Of a stretch of 64,000 nt of DNA, positions 26,430-38,420 are shown one piece after another. The stretch covers positions 620,001 through 684,000 of the forward strand of contig JAHREC010000049.1 in the NCBI GenBank assembly GCA_020081605.1, read 5' to 3'. Source of the stretch: Albifimbria verrucaria (lineage: Eukaryota > Ascomycota > Sordariomycetes > Hypocreales > Stachybotryaceae). The stretch's first letter is position 1, and every line of letters begins with the position of its first letter. A model generated the notes under the pieces. The model did no database searches. It worked only from the letters and a program-made list of their open reading frames with translations, and was not told where the DNA came from. Position numbers and translations under genes: made by a program.

Positions 26430-28282
26430 ATGGGAGCGTCGCAGCCGTACATGTACAGCGCAGCGCAGCGCAACAGCTCGCGATTCCCCGAAACAACGTT
26501 CGATCCCAAAGCTGTGACGAGGGCAAGCTGGGAGCCTCAACCCAGAAGCCTAAGCCAGATGGACCGCTCGTTTCTTTCAACCGCCACCCTGAGTATGTTG
26601 TCGAGCTCAACACCAAGCTATATACACTGCTAACCAGCATGACCGCATCCAAAGTGCGCACATGGTTCTCTCCTATAGAAACACCAGTTATGTCTCCATG
26701 AGCCCACGCACCAAATCTGCCATCAAATGGCTTCGGCGCCTACAGCTTGTGTTGAGGCTCCTTGAAATGAATGGCGCAATTGGCATTCTAGTTCTCACAA
26801 TCCTGTTCACCAATGTTGACCTAGTTACCCACTGGGTCTTGCGCATCGCGGTACGTGTGATTTACGCTGGTCGACATGCATTTCACTAACGAGAGAAACT
26901 GTAGCCCGGCGTCATCGTTCTCTTATGCGCATACGCTGTCTATCATCTAGCGCGCGATGCTGCCGGCCGAACCCCAGCATCTTCTGCGGCGTATCACCTT
27001 TTGCAGGACTTACCGATCTTTGTGTTCTCGGCTTCTACGCATTTGGCGCATACATCACGCATAGGGATGCTCACGGATGGGGAACGCGCCTCAGCGACCA
27101 CGAACTTATAGATGTATTCGTTCCAGCTGTCTACTACATCTTCCTCGGCGCAGGCGGCCTTCACTTCATCTCTCTGGTTACCTCACTATGGTTGGGTTGG
27201 GTGTTCCGAAAGATCACACTTATGCCACCCGACATGAACCCTCTAGAGAGCCATCTTACAGCCCGTCCGCTGCACAAGAGAAACAAGTCGTCCGTCACTA
27301 CGTTCACTACCAACGAGTCTGAGAATCGGTATTCCATGAGCCAAGCGTCCAACAGGCAATCAGGTCTGATCCAGGACGATGCCTACTCGAACCGATACTC
27401 AGTTCCTTTTATGCACACGCGCACTCAATCGCGAGATTCGTTTTCGACCAGGAACTCTTTCGTCGATTTGCCCAGCCGACAATACCAAATTGTCCCTGGC
27501 AATTCCCTCGTCATTCGGCCATGTCAGTGGAGACGAAGCGCCTATCTGCAACTCAGTATTCACAGCGTAGTTCATACACGGAACTCCCCAAAGGCGATAC
27601 AAGCCCGGTTCGACACGACATGGAAAGCCCAACGACCGGCCAGCCTCGCGTAGCCAAGTTTACCGAGACATGGAAGCCCACAGATTCCCTCATTTCTAGG
27701 ACAAACCACCGCAACCGCGAAATGGCCGCCACAAAGACCGGAAATTATGCCCGCGCATCCAAGTCGTATGCAGCTTTGTCACAGCGATATGATGACCATG
27801 ACTCTGACTCGGACCACCATGACGAAAATGACCTGGGGTACAATGCCCACGACAACAATCGATATAACAACATGCACCCTGATCCTTTGGGATCGAATCC
27901 AGCATTATCGTCATCATCCTCGGCGTCAAAATATGCCCGTGCTAAAACACCGTTCCGTCCCCTCACAAAGTCGTTGTCCGAAATCAGCAACAACGAGCGT
28001 CGTGTCAGCGCGAGCCGAGACATTGCTGACGAAGGGTCCATGGGCCATTATTCAAATCAGCAGGAAGACGCCGCGTTCTATTCTCGCCCATATGGAGAGC
28101 TCAAGAGCGCTACGCCACCTGTTCTAGTGGGTGGCAACCGCAAGGTTTCCTCGGGAAATGACTTCGATTCCAAGCACTCGTCCGTGGCATATGGACGTCG
28201 AAATGTGAGCGGCAAAGTTGCAGAGGAAGGACGCGGAGGCAACCGCTTTTCTTATTATGGCCCAGGCGAGAGGCGCTTTTAA
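26430..28282 (+). CDS. Fungal integral membrane protein of unknown function with long cytosolic tail
   Basis: About 585 aa, in exons 26430-26592, 26638-26850 and 26905-28282. After a polar N-terminus (about 70 residues) come four hydrophobic helices (about residues 85-250), in a MARVEL-like arrangement but without a confirmed signature. A helix-flanking ITLMPPDMNPLE motif follows, then a 330-residue hydrophilic tail rich in Ser, Arg, Asp and His. The tail carries basic/Ser patches of the kind phosphorylated in plasma-membrane-associated fungal proteins. I recall this layout in many ascomycetes as a conserved uncharacterised family; I can name no function. Four single-base losses break the frame (about 26538, 26637, 27000 and 27507, in C or T runs). 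With them added the coding length is 586 codons including the stop. Confidence 0.75.
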
Positions 28283-28511
28283 TCATGGGAAATGTGTCTC
28301 GCAAAGATGAGGATGACCATGAGTAGAAGGGTTTATTTTTCGGGCATTTGGGTTGTGATTTTTACAAAACTTGGGGCGTCATAGGCGTTATGTAGAGATT
28401 TCTTGTAGGAACAGGCGCTACAATTGGCGCAATGGTGAATATACCTGGTAGCTGATGTGTGGATTTTATATACGTCCCGTCTCATGCAAATAATGTGCTT
28501 CAATATTCTGC

Positions 28512-31500
28512 TCAAATACCCTTGCCATATGATTGCCATGCCGACGCCGTCATTTTCTCAACATCACCTTTCCAACTCTTACTATTCCATGCCTGGAGTC
28601 GACAGAGGTGTCTCATCGTGGGACGGCCGTGAGGACAATTCCAAGGTTTATCCATCTCACCCATGTGTTTTACAAGGGTATACATCTGACTCTTCGTCAA
28701 CGGCTTCCCAATCATGATACTACTCCGGCATGCCCTCATAGCGAACATCTTCCGGACTTTTGAAGGACGGGGAACATGAGAAGACTCGGATGATTCATCT
28801 CCCAAAAGGGCTAAGAGCTCCTCAAAATCTGTAATGTCAAAAGTGGTTTCACGACTTAATGGTAGTGCGGTTAACCGACAGCGTGATCCTACTGGTGAGT
28901 CTCCGCTCAGATCCATGTCAAACTTGAAGCCATTGGCTTCAATAGCACTCTGATTCTGCATTATAATCTCCTCCTCCAGTGCTGTCAACTCCAACCTCTT
29001 GTGGTGAACGAGAGGTTGAGATTGCACTGTTGTGGTGTCCTGCAACCGCTCAAAGTTGTACTTCTCGTCTGAAGCATGTTGGTCGATAATGAACAACTCA
29101 TCGTCCCCAGAGCCTTCACTGCCTTCCGCTCTCCGTGAAGGGCGGGTTGCTATGATAAATCCTAGATTGAATTGACCGGCCACCTTCATACGAGCAAAAT
29201 CAGACCTTGAAATGATCAAAGCGAGTTTTGTCTCGGCATCGTTGGCATCAATGTCCTCAACCTCATCAACACCTAGGTTTCTCGAATCTTCTCTAGAAAT
29301 GGATTCGTGCCTGGAGACCATTTGCTCAGAAATGTGGTGTTCATCAATATGAAGCTTTTGGACAAGCTGTAATGTAGCTTCTTTGCGGCGATGCCCACTC
29401 TGGAAGGATAGGGCTCTTGGTTCTGCTAATTGTGTCTGGATGGTAGTTCCTGCATGACTAGGTGTTTCTTCAGTCGGATGGTCTTCGTCCATTTCTTGAC
29501 TTTCAGCAACACGTCTATTTCTCATCGGAGTAGACGGTGGCCCTAACTGTACTATCTGTCGTACTCGAGGCTCTGGGGAAAACTTTTCACCAGCCAGTGC
29601 TCTGGTCTCCCTAGAGGTTGATTTGCTTCAGTCAAAGATTCATCATTGTCGTCCAAAGAATCCACCACACCAGAGTTTTCTCCATGAGGCTGTTCATCTT
29701 CGGCTTCCACAGTTTTGCGACGTTTGCTGAGTGGAGTTACTAGAGTACTCGTTAGAGGTCGGTCTCCAATAATAATCGAGGTAACTTCTGATGCATGTTT
29801 CCTTGAAGATCGCCGAGTCTGCAAACCGATATCTGACTGTGAGGGCATTATCGTAGTGACCTTTACTGCTGGTATAAGCGACTCCTCTGAGTCACTTGAA
29901 TCAACTAGCGGCAAAGGCGGCGATACTGTCCTCCCATTCAGTGATTTAGCAGCGCTGAACTCTGCAATACGCGAGTTAAAGTCCTGCACCGGGAGAGATT
30001 TGCCCACGTTCTGAGCGCTGTATAACAGAGGCATTGTTGCAGGCGCAGCATCAACTGTGCCTTGCGCAGCGCGTGAAGCATCTGTAGACTCAGGGGACAA
30101 TGAGCGATTGCTGGGTGCTGGGCTGGGGCTGGCTTTTCTCCGTGTCCATGGCGTGATCAATCTCTGGTCAGCGCCGTTCTCTCTCAAAGATCTTGAAGTA
30201 TTTCTTCTCAGAGATCGCGGAGGCGCGAGAGGCTTCTCCTCTTCATCATTATCTTCTTCGTCCTCATCCTCGTCCTCGCCCTCCTGTTCATTAGAAGGGT
30301 CAGCAGCAGCACCTAACTTGTCTTTGCCTATATAAGATGTCGAGGTCGGAGGTAGCTTTGTGACATCTTTGGGCGAAATGGTCCCTTTTTCAGGCGTGCT
30401 CACTTGGGAGATAGTCGATTTGAGAGAGGTCTGCCTGTCAAGTGGTCGAGATACCGGTACGGTGTACTCGTGGGAATCAAAGAGAGATAAAAGGGAAGTC
30501 CGTAGTGTTTCGAGAAGGCGGGTTTGGTCATGGAGAAGAATAGTTCGCTTGTCAGGGCTGACATTGACATCGTACATGATAGTGTCCAACTGTATATCGG
30601 CAAATATGAAGGGTGACTGCGTGGAGTTATATGAACGATAAACCTCATTAAATGTCTTGGCGAATTGAGGTAAGCCACATGGCCGACCGTTGACGAAAAC
30701 ATTTGACGATCAGGGGTTTGACGGCCTTCGCCACCAACAGGTCGCGAGACATGCCCAACAACCCGGACCTCCGTCGACCCGGACCGTGGTTCAACCAATG
30801 CCTTCATTCCAGGTTCCAGTACTGAGGGTCGTATCTCAAGTCTAAGGTCCAGAGGCACCAGAGTTGTCATTGTTTTGGCACCAAAAATGTTGATAATGTT
30901 GTCACGAGTTGAGTCATTTCCTTTGGTAGAAAACAGGACGATGCGCTTGCCCTTGGTTGGCTGCTGGGAAACCGAGAACTTGAGATTTGTCTGAATGCAT
31001 GCATACTGATTAAGGAGAGAAATGACCTTGTGCCATTCTCTCTTGATGTTACGCTCAAGCTCACGACGGCGAACGGGCAAGTTATGAAAAAGCTTCTCGA
31101 CAGTGACCATCGTGCCTCTCTGTGCAGCCACTATGCTGGTTCCTTGAGTTTGCCAGAAGGCTCAAAAGTAAGCTTCGAGCCCTTGGGCACATCGCCAGCC
31201 AAACAGGTGACAATGGTGAAGTTTGAGAGCGCACATAGTGAAGCAAGAGCTTCCCCGAAACCCGAAAGTCTGAAGCTGGGCAATGTCGGAATATGAGGAC
31301 AGCTTCGAGGTATGATGCTTGAGGGCTACGGATGGGTAGTTTGCTGGGGAGATGCCTGATCCATTGTCCTGTACTTCTATGGAATCAAGCCCTTGATTCT
31401 TAAAGCGTACATCTTGCGAAGGAAACTGTTAGCTGCGACTTTCGTTGTTTGACTGTCACTGATAAGGGCAGCGGCAAACAATGCTGGGCCAACCTACCGA

Positions 31501-31687
31501 CAGTTGTTGCGCCGGCATCAATACTGTTCTCGACAAGCTCTTTGACAACAGAACATAGGTCAACTATGACTTGACCCGACTGGATCCGATGAACCTTTTA
31601 AGAAGTGAGTACGCCATGTCCACTGGGCAGGGTTCGTAAAATGAAGAGACGTACCGTACGGTCATCTATCTGCTTAATAGTGGCCAT
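28512..31687 (-). CDS. PMS1: DNA mismatch repair protein PMS1 (MutL homologue)
   Basis: About 1011 aa, in exons 31687-31655, 31595-31498 and 31412-28512. It is the endonuclease subunit of MutL-alpha, which pairs with Mlh1 and nicks the error-containing strand. The N-terminal GHKL ATPase motifs are seen ([30 protein letters not shown] after repair). A long acidic, serine-rich linker (about residues 420-700) leads to the C-terminal endonuclease. That domain has the metal-binding [12 protein letters not shown] motif (about 822) and [11 protein letters not shown] (about 974). Four single-base losses break the frame, near 31237 (G run), 31153 (G run), 30705 (T run) and 29617 (G run). An ACGCGT box lies 375 bp upstream. 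Confidence 0.95.
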
Positions 31688-34274
31688 GTGGTGAAGACGA
31701 AGTATTCTGACAAAACAACAGGTTTAACATTAGGCATCGAAAATAGGACATCACATACGAGAAGTCGTATGCAAGACACCTTCTTCGCCCAAAGGCGAGG
31801 CAGGGTCAGTAAAGCAGTCTTCGGCAAAGGTATCGTCTAATGGATAGTACAAATTGTGATAGCGAAATACTATCACAACGCGGTGGGGAGGTTTGATTCG
31901 AAGGCCAGGCTCCTTTGGAAACGTTGCATACAAAGCGAGCCTACTCCTTGATGGATAGCGGTGTTTGAGTGGCGCAAACGTCGTGCGTTATAGAAGCAAT
32001 GGTGGATCGGACCGAAGTGCTGGGTGGAAATAATGAGCAAAGTCGCGTCAGCTTCGATTGACGCGTTAATTGATAGGCATGAGTCCCGCTATAGATACAA
32101 CCATTGCCGTAGTGGGCAGGGGGCAAGTGATGTGCCAGGTATTAGCTAACACTAACTGGGCATTACAGTGCTGACAGCGACAGTGGATACTAAGGTTCAA
32201 TCTTAGATCCGTAAAAGACCGAGCGGCCATGGGGAGCATGCCTGTAGTCCAAGCAAATGCCGGATGGTCGACAAAAACCTCTTAATTGTTGCAAAGATAT
32301 CCGATTGAGTATTCCAGCCGGGGATGGGGGCAAATGTGATTATTCCCTTATTGAGCATTTTCTGGACCAAGCGTGAATATGGCAATAACCACCTAGCCGT
32401 AGAGTAGACCAACCCGTCTGGTAGGTAAATCTCACTAATGCGGCTTTAGTCCTCGGGATGTTTTTGGATACCTACGTATAAGCATATCTGTGAATTGGCT
32501 TTGCAGAATAGAGAAATAATCGGCGCCTGAGGTGCCTGCACTTTTCGAGTCCTGTTCGTCAGCTCATTATACTCATTTTTTGTGCTCACTTATCCAACAT
32601 TTAAGCAAACCCGGAACAATTTTCCTTTTCCTTTTTCTCCCCTTCCCTCCGGTGTACAGCGTGTCTTCCTCATAGTGCTCATGGTTTCCCCAACGTTAGC
32701 TTTGATCCCCAACTACGGAAACCGTCATAAGCTTCATAACAACTCTATGCTTGGCTGGCTCGTCAACATTGTGTCGTAAGTGGCCGAAATCCAAAGGGTA
32801 AATGGCCACACCAATTTCCTCTGCTTGTCGAGACTAATACCAGCATCTCCTACAGATCCGTTTTTGGGTGGGTTCCTGACGCGCAATACTCCGTGGAGAG
32901 AGTTGAGGAAGCCCACGTGTAGTGGGTCTAATCAATGGAAGTACCGTGGCTGGCCCAAAGCAGGTGCATTATTTGTAGTCTCGGCTACAAATGTGAAGAA
33001 AGGTGAATCAAAGGGACGAACAATATTGGATGACACATCAGAGCATCCCATCCCGTAGTATCACACCCCCACACAAGCGAGAGCACAGTTCTTCAGCATG
33101 TCGTCGTTACCGCCTCGCTGCAGATGTCTTGGTCTACCAAAATCACGGTCTACCAATTACATAGTATTTCAAGAGCATAGGTAGGTAGGGGTCGATCATT
33201 ACGCAGGTGCCTTTGTATCCGCACGATGCCGTGTTTTTCGTTGCCCGTTTGGGAAATGAACAAGCTTTGCCGTTCTCAGACATTTTCTTGGCTATTGGGT
33301 ACATGCAGAGTACTTGGGCGGTGATCATGCAACAGGTTCCTGCGTGCCCGTAAGCGGTACTTGGAAAGTGATAAAAGGCGGTACCTTGGCCTGTGCTGGA
33401 GGGCTATGGTATGGAGGATGCATGAAATGTGCAAATGTAGAGCACATGCGCATCGATTAAAAGCTTTGGCAAGGTCCTCCCTCGGCTTTGAAAATATCTG
33501 CAGCCCACGTGCACCAGGTGATTTATCCTGGAGTCTAGGTTTCTCCCGTCTAACAAGCATTGAGCGTGTCATCGACCTCCTCATGGTCCAAAGTTTAGAT
33601 ACAGCGCGGTACTTTGACTCTGTTGACAGCAAATGTAATTTCCTTGGTCATTGTAGTACCTGATAAGATACCGTAGGTAGTTGGTTACATTGGTGCTGAT
33701 GAAAGCGCCGGAGTGGGCCAGAACAACACAGCCAAGAATGTAGAAGAGTACCTGCAGGTTTCAGATCTGGTACCTCGACCTTAGCACCTGCAACATTGAA
33801 ACATCGGGTACCCGACACGAGCTCTCCAAGTACTCTAACGCCTCTAAATACCTGGGTATTTTCCCAATCCTTGCCAACCAGTCTAGAAGCCCATTGCGCA
33901 ACATTGCAGGGTCAGGATCGAACATTGCAGTGCGTTGCCCAAATTATTCCTTGATCCAAAGCCATCCGTCACCTCCCTGCCAGGCAAGGAAACGGTAGTT
34001 GAGCACCGGGGCCTGACGGTGTCGCATTGCCATCTGCCTGTGCACCATCCATCAGATCCGACAGCTTCCGTTAGCCACAGGCAACCCACGCTCGTTTTGA
34101 GGCAGGACGTCGAAAGAAAGGGTCGAACGAAAGGGAGTGGACCGGCCCCCATATGAGAGGGCAAGGAAGCAATCGCCCACGGAGACACCCAGGCCGTTCC
34201 CTCCAGCTGTACCAACAACCTCGCTGCATCTCCTCCACCGAAGCCCCTTTGTCACGGTCCCGAAGCCTTTCTCC
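31688..34274. other. Long intergenic region between divergent PMS1 and BST1
   Basis: About 2.6 kb, AT-richer than the flanking genes. It contains a degenerate tRNA-like stretch (31815-31905), one ACGCGT box, and open frames up to 118 codons that have no domain, splice partner or codon bias. I see no gene here. Confidence 0.5.
32061..32066. promoter_or_regulatory. ACGCGT (MCB-type) box upstream of PMS1
   Basis: A single palindromic ACGCGT lies about 375 bp upstream of the PMS1 start codon. Yeast mismatch-repair genes are often G1/S-induced through such sites. One isolated hexamer can occur by chance, so this is a weak call. Confidence 0.3.
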
Positions 34275-34468
34275 ATGAAGAGGCGCCCTTCCGCGTCGAC
34301 CGATGACGATGCTGAATCCTCTCTCGAGTCCGACAATCCCAATCCCGATCCCGACACTCGCTTCTCTGGCTTCGCTTCACGCTCTTCCCTGCTCAAAGCA
34401 CACGTCTGAGTGGTCTCAATTGGAAGCACGGCGACGGTCACAATGGTCTTCCATCCGCCACCCACAAC

Positions 34469-37400
34469 ATGTCTAGTCCTGCGCTGCCATCATCTTCGTT
34501 GACTGCCCAGTCCAAGGAGGAGAGCTATGCCAAAACTGCACCCAAGAGCCGTCGCAATGCTTGGTCTATCCCTATTCTCGTCTTGATCGCCTCCACTCTC
34601 GGCATGAGCTTGCTATATGCGATTCTACAGTCCCTGGTGTCACGTCAACCAGATCCCAAAGGCTGCCGCATGTCCTACATGCGCCCTTCATACGTCTCAT
34701 TCACCGAGTTTGACACGGAACACACTCGTTTTGCGACCAAGTACTCGCTGTACATGTATCGGGAACAAGGCGTCGACCAAGACACAAAGGTTCGCTCTGC
34801 CTTTCAGTTGCTCCCCGTCACTCCAGCATCAAGGATCCCTATTGACTGACGTTCTAGTTGCGTGGCATTCCCGTCCTCTTCATTCCAGGTAATGCCGGAA
34901 GCTATAAGCAAGTCCGCCCGATAGCTGCTGAAGCTGCCAATTACTTTTACCACTATCTCCAGCATGACAGTGTGTCTGTCGCATCTGGTATACGAAACCT
35001 AGACTTCTTCACTGTCGATTTCAATGAGGATATTACGGCCTTCCATGGCCAGACTTTGCTCGATCAAGCTGAATACCTTAACGAAGCTGTGCGATTCATT
35101 CTCTCGCTATATACGGACCCTCAACGCGCCGTCCGGGATTCAAATCTACCCGACCCAACGTCTGTTATCATACTAGGACATTCCATGGGTGGTGTTGTTG
35201 CTCGGACAATGCTGGTTCGTCCAAATTACCAATCTAACTCGATCAATACTATAATCACCATGTCCGCGCCGCATGCTCGTCCCCGGTCACCTTTGATGGC
35301 CAAATTGTTCGGATTTATGACGAGATCAATGAGTACTGGAGGCGTGCGTATTTGCAAAAGTGGGCAAACAACAACCCTCTGTGGCATGTTACTCTCGTCT
35401 CCATAGCCGGAGGGAGCCTTGATACTGTGGTACCCTCGGATTATGCTAGCCTCGAGTCTTTGGTGCCCGAAACCCACGGGTTTACAGTTTTTACAAGTGG
35501 CATCCCGACTGTCTGGGCCAGTATGGATCACCAAGCTATACTCTGGTGTGACCAATTCCGGAAAGTCGTAGCACGTGCTCTGTTTGACGTTGTCGATGTT
35601 CATCGTGCGTCGCAAACTAGACCACGGGCGGATAGGATGAGAGCTTTCAAGAAACGGTTTTTGACAGGCTTGGAGCCAAACGCAGAAAAGTCTGCTCCTG
35701 TGAAAGAAGCAAACACTCTCTTAACGATAGATGATGATTCCCGTGGCATCCTCCCGACTGGGGAAAGACTCGTGCTAAAAGGGTTGGGTGCCAAGCCACG
35801 ACCTCAAGCTTATCTGTTACCCATACCGCCTCAGGCCGACCTACAGACCAGACGTTTCACTCTCCTGACTGATTATCCGCTCGATGATGCAGGGAACAAC
35901 CGTCAACTGGAGGTGCTGCTATGCAACTTTCTACCGCTTCATTCAAGCGCATCTGGCTCATCACCGATGCCATTCGAAATTGACCTGACGAGTCAAGGTG
36001 CCGCTGGCGCAACCAAGCTTGTTTGTAAGAATGCTGCATCCGATATAGTACTTCTGCCACAGTCAACATCCTCGACTCGAAATCCTTTTTACTTGGAAGG
36101 CGAGCCCAAAACATTCCCTTACTCGTACTTGCGATATGGCCTTGGCCATTTAACGGAACATGAGTTCATTGCTGTTGTTGACAAAGCATCTTCAACAACT
36201 GGCAACTTTCTCCTCGCGGAGTTTAGCGATGAGACAGACTTCCGAACCAATCATGCCACTAGTCTCCCGGAACTGCTGAGTCTGGGCCTTTCTGTTAAGC
36301 TTCCAGTTGATCGACCTACGACTGTCGAACTTCGTATACCGTCACTAAAGTCAAGCCTACTGGCCTATGATCTTGACATCACCTATCGACGACCGAACGG
36401 CGCGAATGAGCTCTTTGCGCCACTAGTCCGCCAATACCTTGAATACCCACACGAGTCTCGATATTTTGTCAACGCAAGGCATGCTAGGGTCGCTCTCCAT
36501 GGCGTTGCGCCTTATCTCCCACCACCTCTGAAATCCAAGGCCGAACGAGGCGTTGCGTTTGAAATATGGGCAGACCCAACCATTGGGGCAGAACTATCGA
36601 TTGAGCTGAAGGTAGACTTCCTGGCTAGCCTTGGCCAACTGTATATGCGATACAGAACTGTCTTTGCCGCCTTTCCATTACTCATTGTTACTTTGGCGCT
36701 ACGCAAGCAGTTTCGAGTCTATGATGAAACAGGCACATTCATACCATTTACCAAAGCCTTGGATTTGTCGCTTCGGCACTCAATTCCCTTACTACTTTTA
36801 TCCCTGACTCTATTGTCGATGTCCCTGAGCGGATTCTCATCGCTCAATGGTGGCTTTCCTTGGGCTAGAAGAGCTGAGACGCGACTCCTAATTCCTGATT
36901 TTCATTCGAACGACCTGCTCATTGGCACAAAGGATCCTTTTTCTGGATTTTAACACCCATTATCGGCTTTGTAAGCATTGGTGTTTGTACAGCTCTTCAC
37001 TTCGTCACACTCGTCTTGACACAGACGTGTACCTTCATCTATGGCTTAGTTGTCCCTGCGCCTAGCACTGGCGCTGGGAATTCCCGACAACGAGCCGTGT
37101 CTCCGGCATTTGTACCATCCACGCCGAGGCGACGTATGATTACGACGGCTGTGTTGCTCTTCCTAGTGGCAACGTTCATTCCCTACCAATTCGCATATCT
37201 CGTTGCCTGTCTTGTGCAGCTTTTCACTACTATGCGAGCTTTACGCATCAAGGCAGTTACGTCGACAATTGCGAACGCCAATTTCCACCACTACGCACAT
37301 TCAATTCTCCTTTTAATGCTTTGGGTGCTTCCAATAAACCTTCCAATTCTGGCGGTCTGGGTCCGCAACCTAGCTGTGCACTGGCTGACTCCGTTTTCTT

Positions 37401-37702
37401 CTCACCACAACGTCCTGTCTATCATGCCGTTCATCTTACTGGTTGAGAACTTGACGACGGGCCGCATGGTGCCGCGAATGACAAGTTGGCTGCGCTACAT
37501 CACAAGCATACTACTTTTCGGAACCGCGCTGTCCGCTGGTATCCTCGGCGTATCGCATGCATATCTGTTACATCATCTTGTAGACGTAATAGCAGCTTGG
37601 CTTGTGATTGTTCATTCAACCGCCAACTCGTGGTCCCTTGCCGGATTAGGGGCCATGTTTGACGGTAACAACGGGGCGAGGAAGACGAGGAAGACCCCAT
37701 GA
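34469..37702 (+). CDS. BST1: GPI inositol-deacylase BST1 (PGAP1 family)
   Basis: About 1055 aa from the ATG at 34469, in exons 34469-34789 and 34858-37702. Bst1 is an ER membrane enzyme that removes the acyl chain from GPI inositol, needed for ER exit and quality control of GPI-anchored proteins. A hydrophobic helix (about residues 32-55) precedes the lumenal alpha/beta-hydrolase domain with [10 protein letters not shown] and the nucleophile motif [10 protein letters not shown] (about residue 215). Several C-terminal membrane helices follow (about 730-1020). Two single-base losses break the frame (about 35283, C run; 36943, T run). A serine/aspartate-rich open segment at 34275-34409 could encode extra N-terminal residues but is separated by an in-frame stop and a further frame change. 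Confidence 0.92.
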
Positions 37703-38420
37703 TGAGATAAGGAGCAAGAAGTTACTGGATACTATCTGGTTAGCATTTTCTCCGTCATGTTTGATAATATGTAATACGCATGTGTGAGTTTACATGCAAT
37801 TCAGCGAGGGTTGGGTACTGCGAGGGGTAACGGTAGAAGGGTGGCTTCTGCTCTGCAGATAGTCGACTTTTGGATGTGTCCCAATTTTCCCCTTTCATTT
37901 ACGGGCATTGTTATGGCGTTTCTACATTGGCATACACGGAGGGGAATCGGAGGATCCTTGAGTTATGGTAGCAAAAGGACTAGGAGTTTAAGAGGTTAAA
38001 ATTAAATTCTGTGAGATACTGCCAAGGATACCCTATCTCATCTGAAACTTAGTGATATAAAAGCTGAAAGATGATCGCGTTCGGCTGGTGAATACTAGAA
38101 ATCTCTCCTTTGCAAGACCTCCTCTCTGTACATGGTGCAATTGAATTATTCAAATAGGAACAGGAAGTGGACACTCAAAGCTGACTTGGTGTTACTTGTT
38201 CGTGATGTTGCATATGTACTTGTATGGTATGTGTAGGTGGCTTCTGATGAAGCGAGAATAAATCATCATAACGCCAATGTCATCTACCCAAAACTGCTCA
38301 TTCCATTACGCCTCATTGCCATTCCCAATCTCATGCTGTTTAGTCTATATGTCTAGTTGACCGATCAGTCGATTCTTTTTAAAAACCACCGCCAACGTCT
38401 AATCTTGTCTTTCGGTCTTA
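37703..38420. other. Intergenic region between convergent BST1 and MFS genes
   Basis: 718 bp of AT-rich sequence between two stop codons. No gene, tRNA or repeat recognised. Confidence 0.5.

Noticed and set aside
31815..31905. Functional tRNA gene
   Set aside because: The A and B box matches are partial, the T stem does not pair, and the anticodon stem is a 9-bp hairpin with a loop lacking T33.
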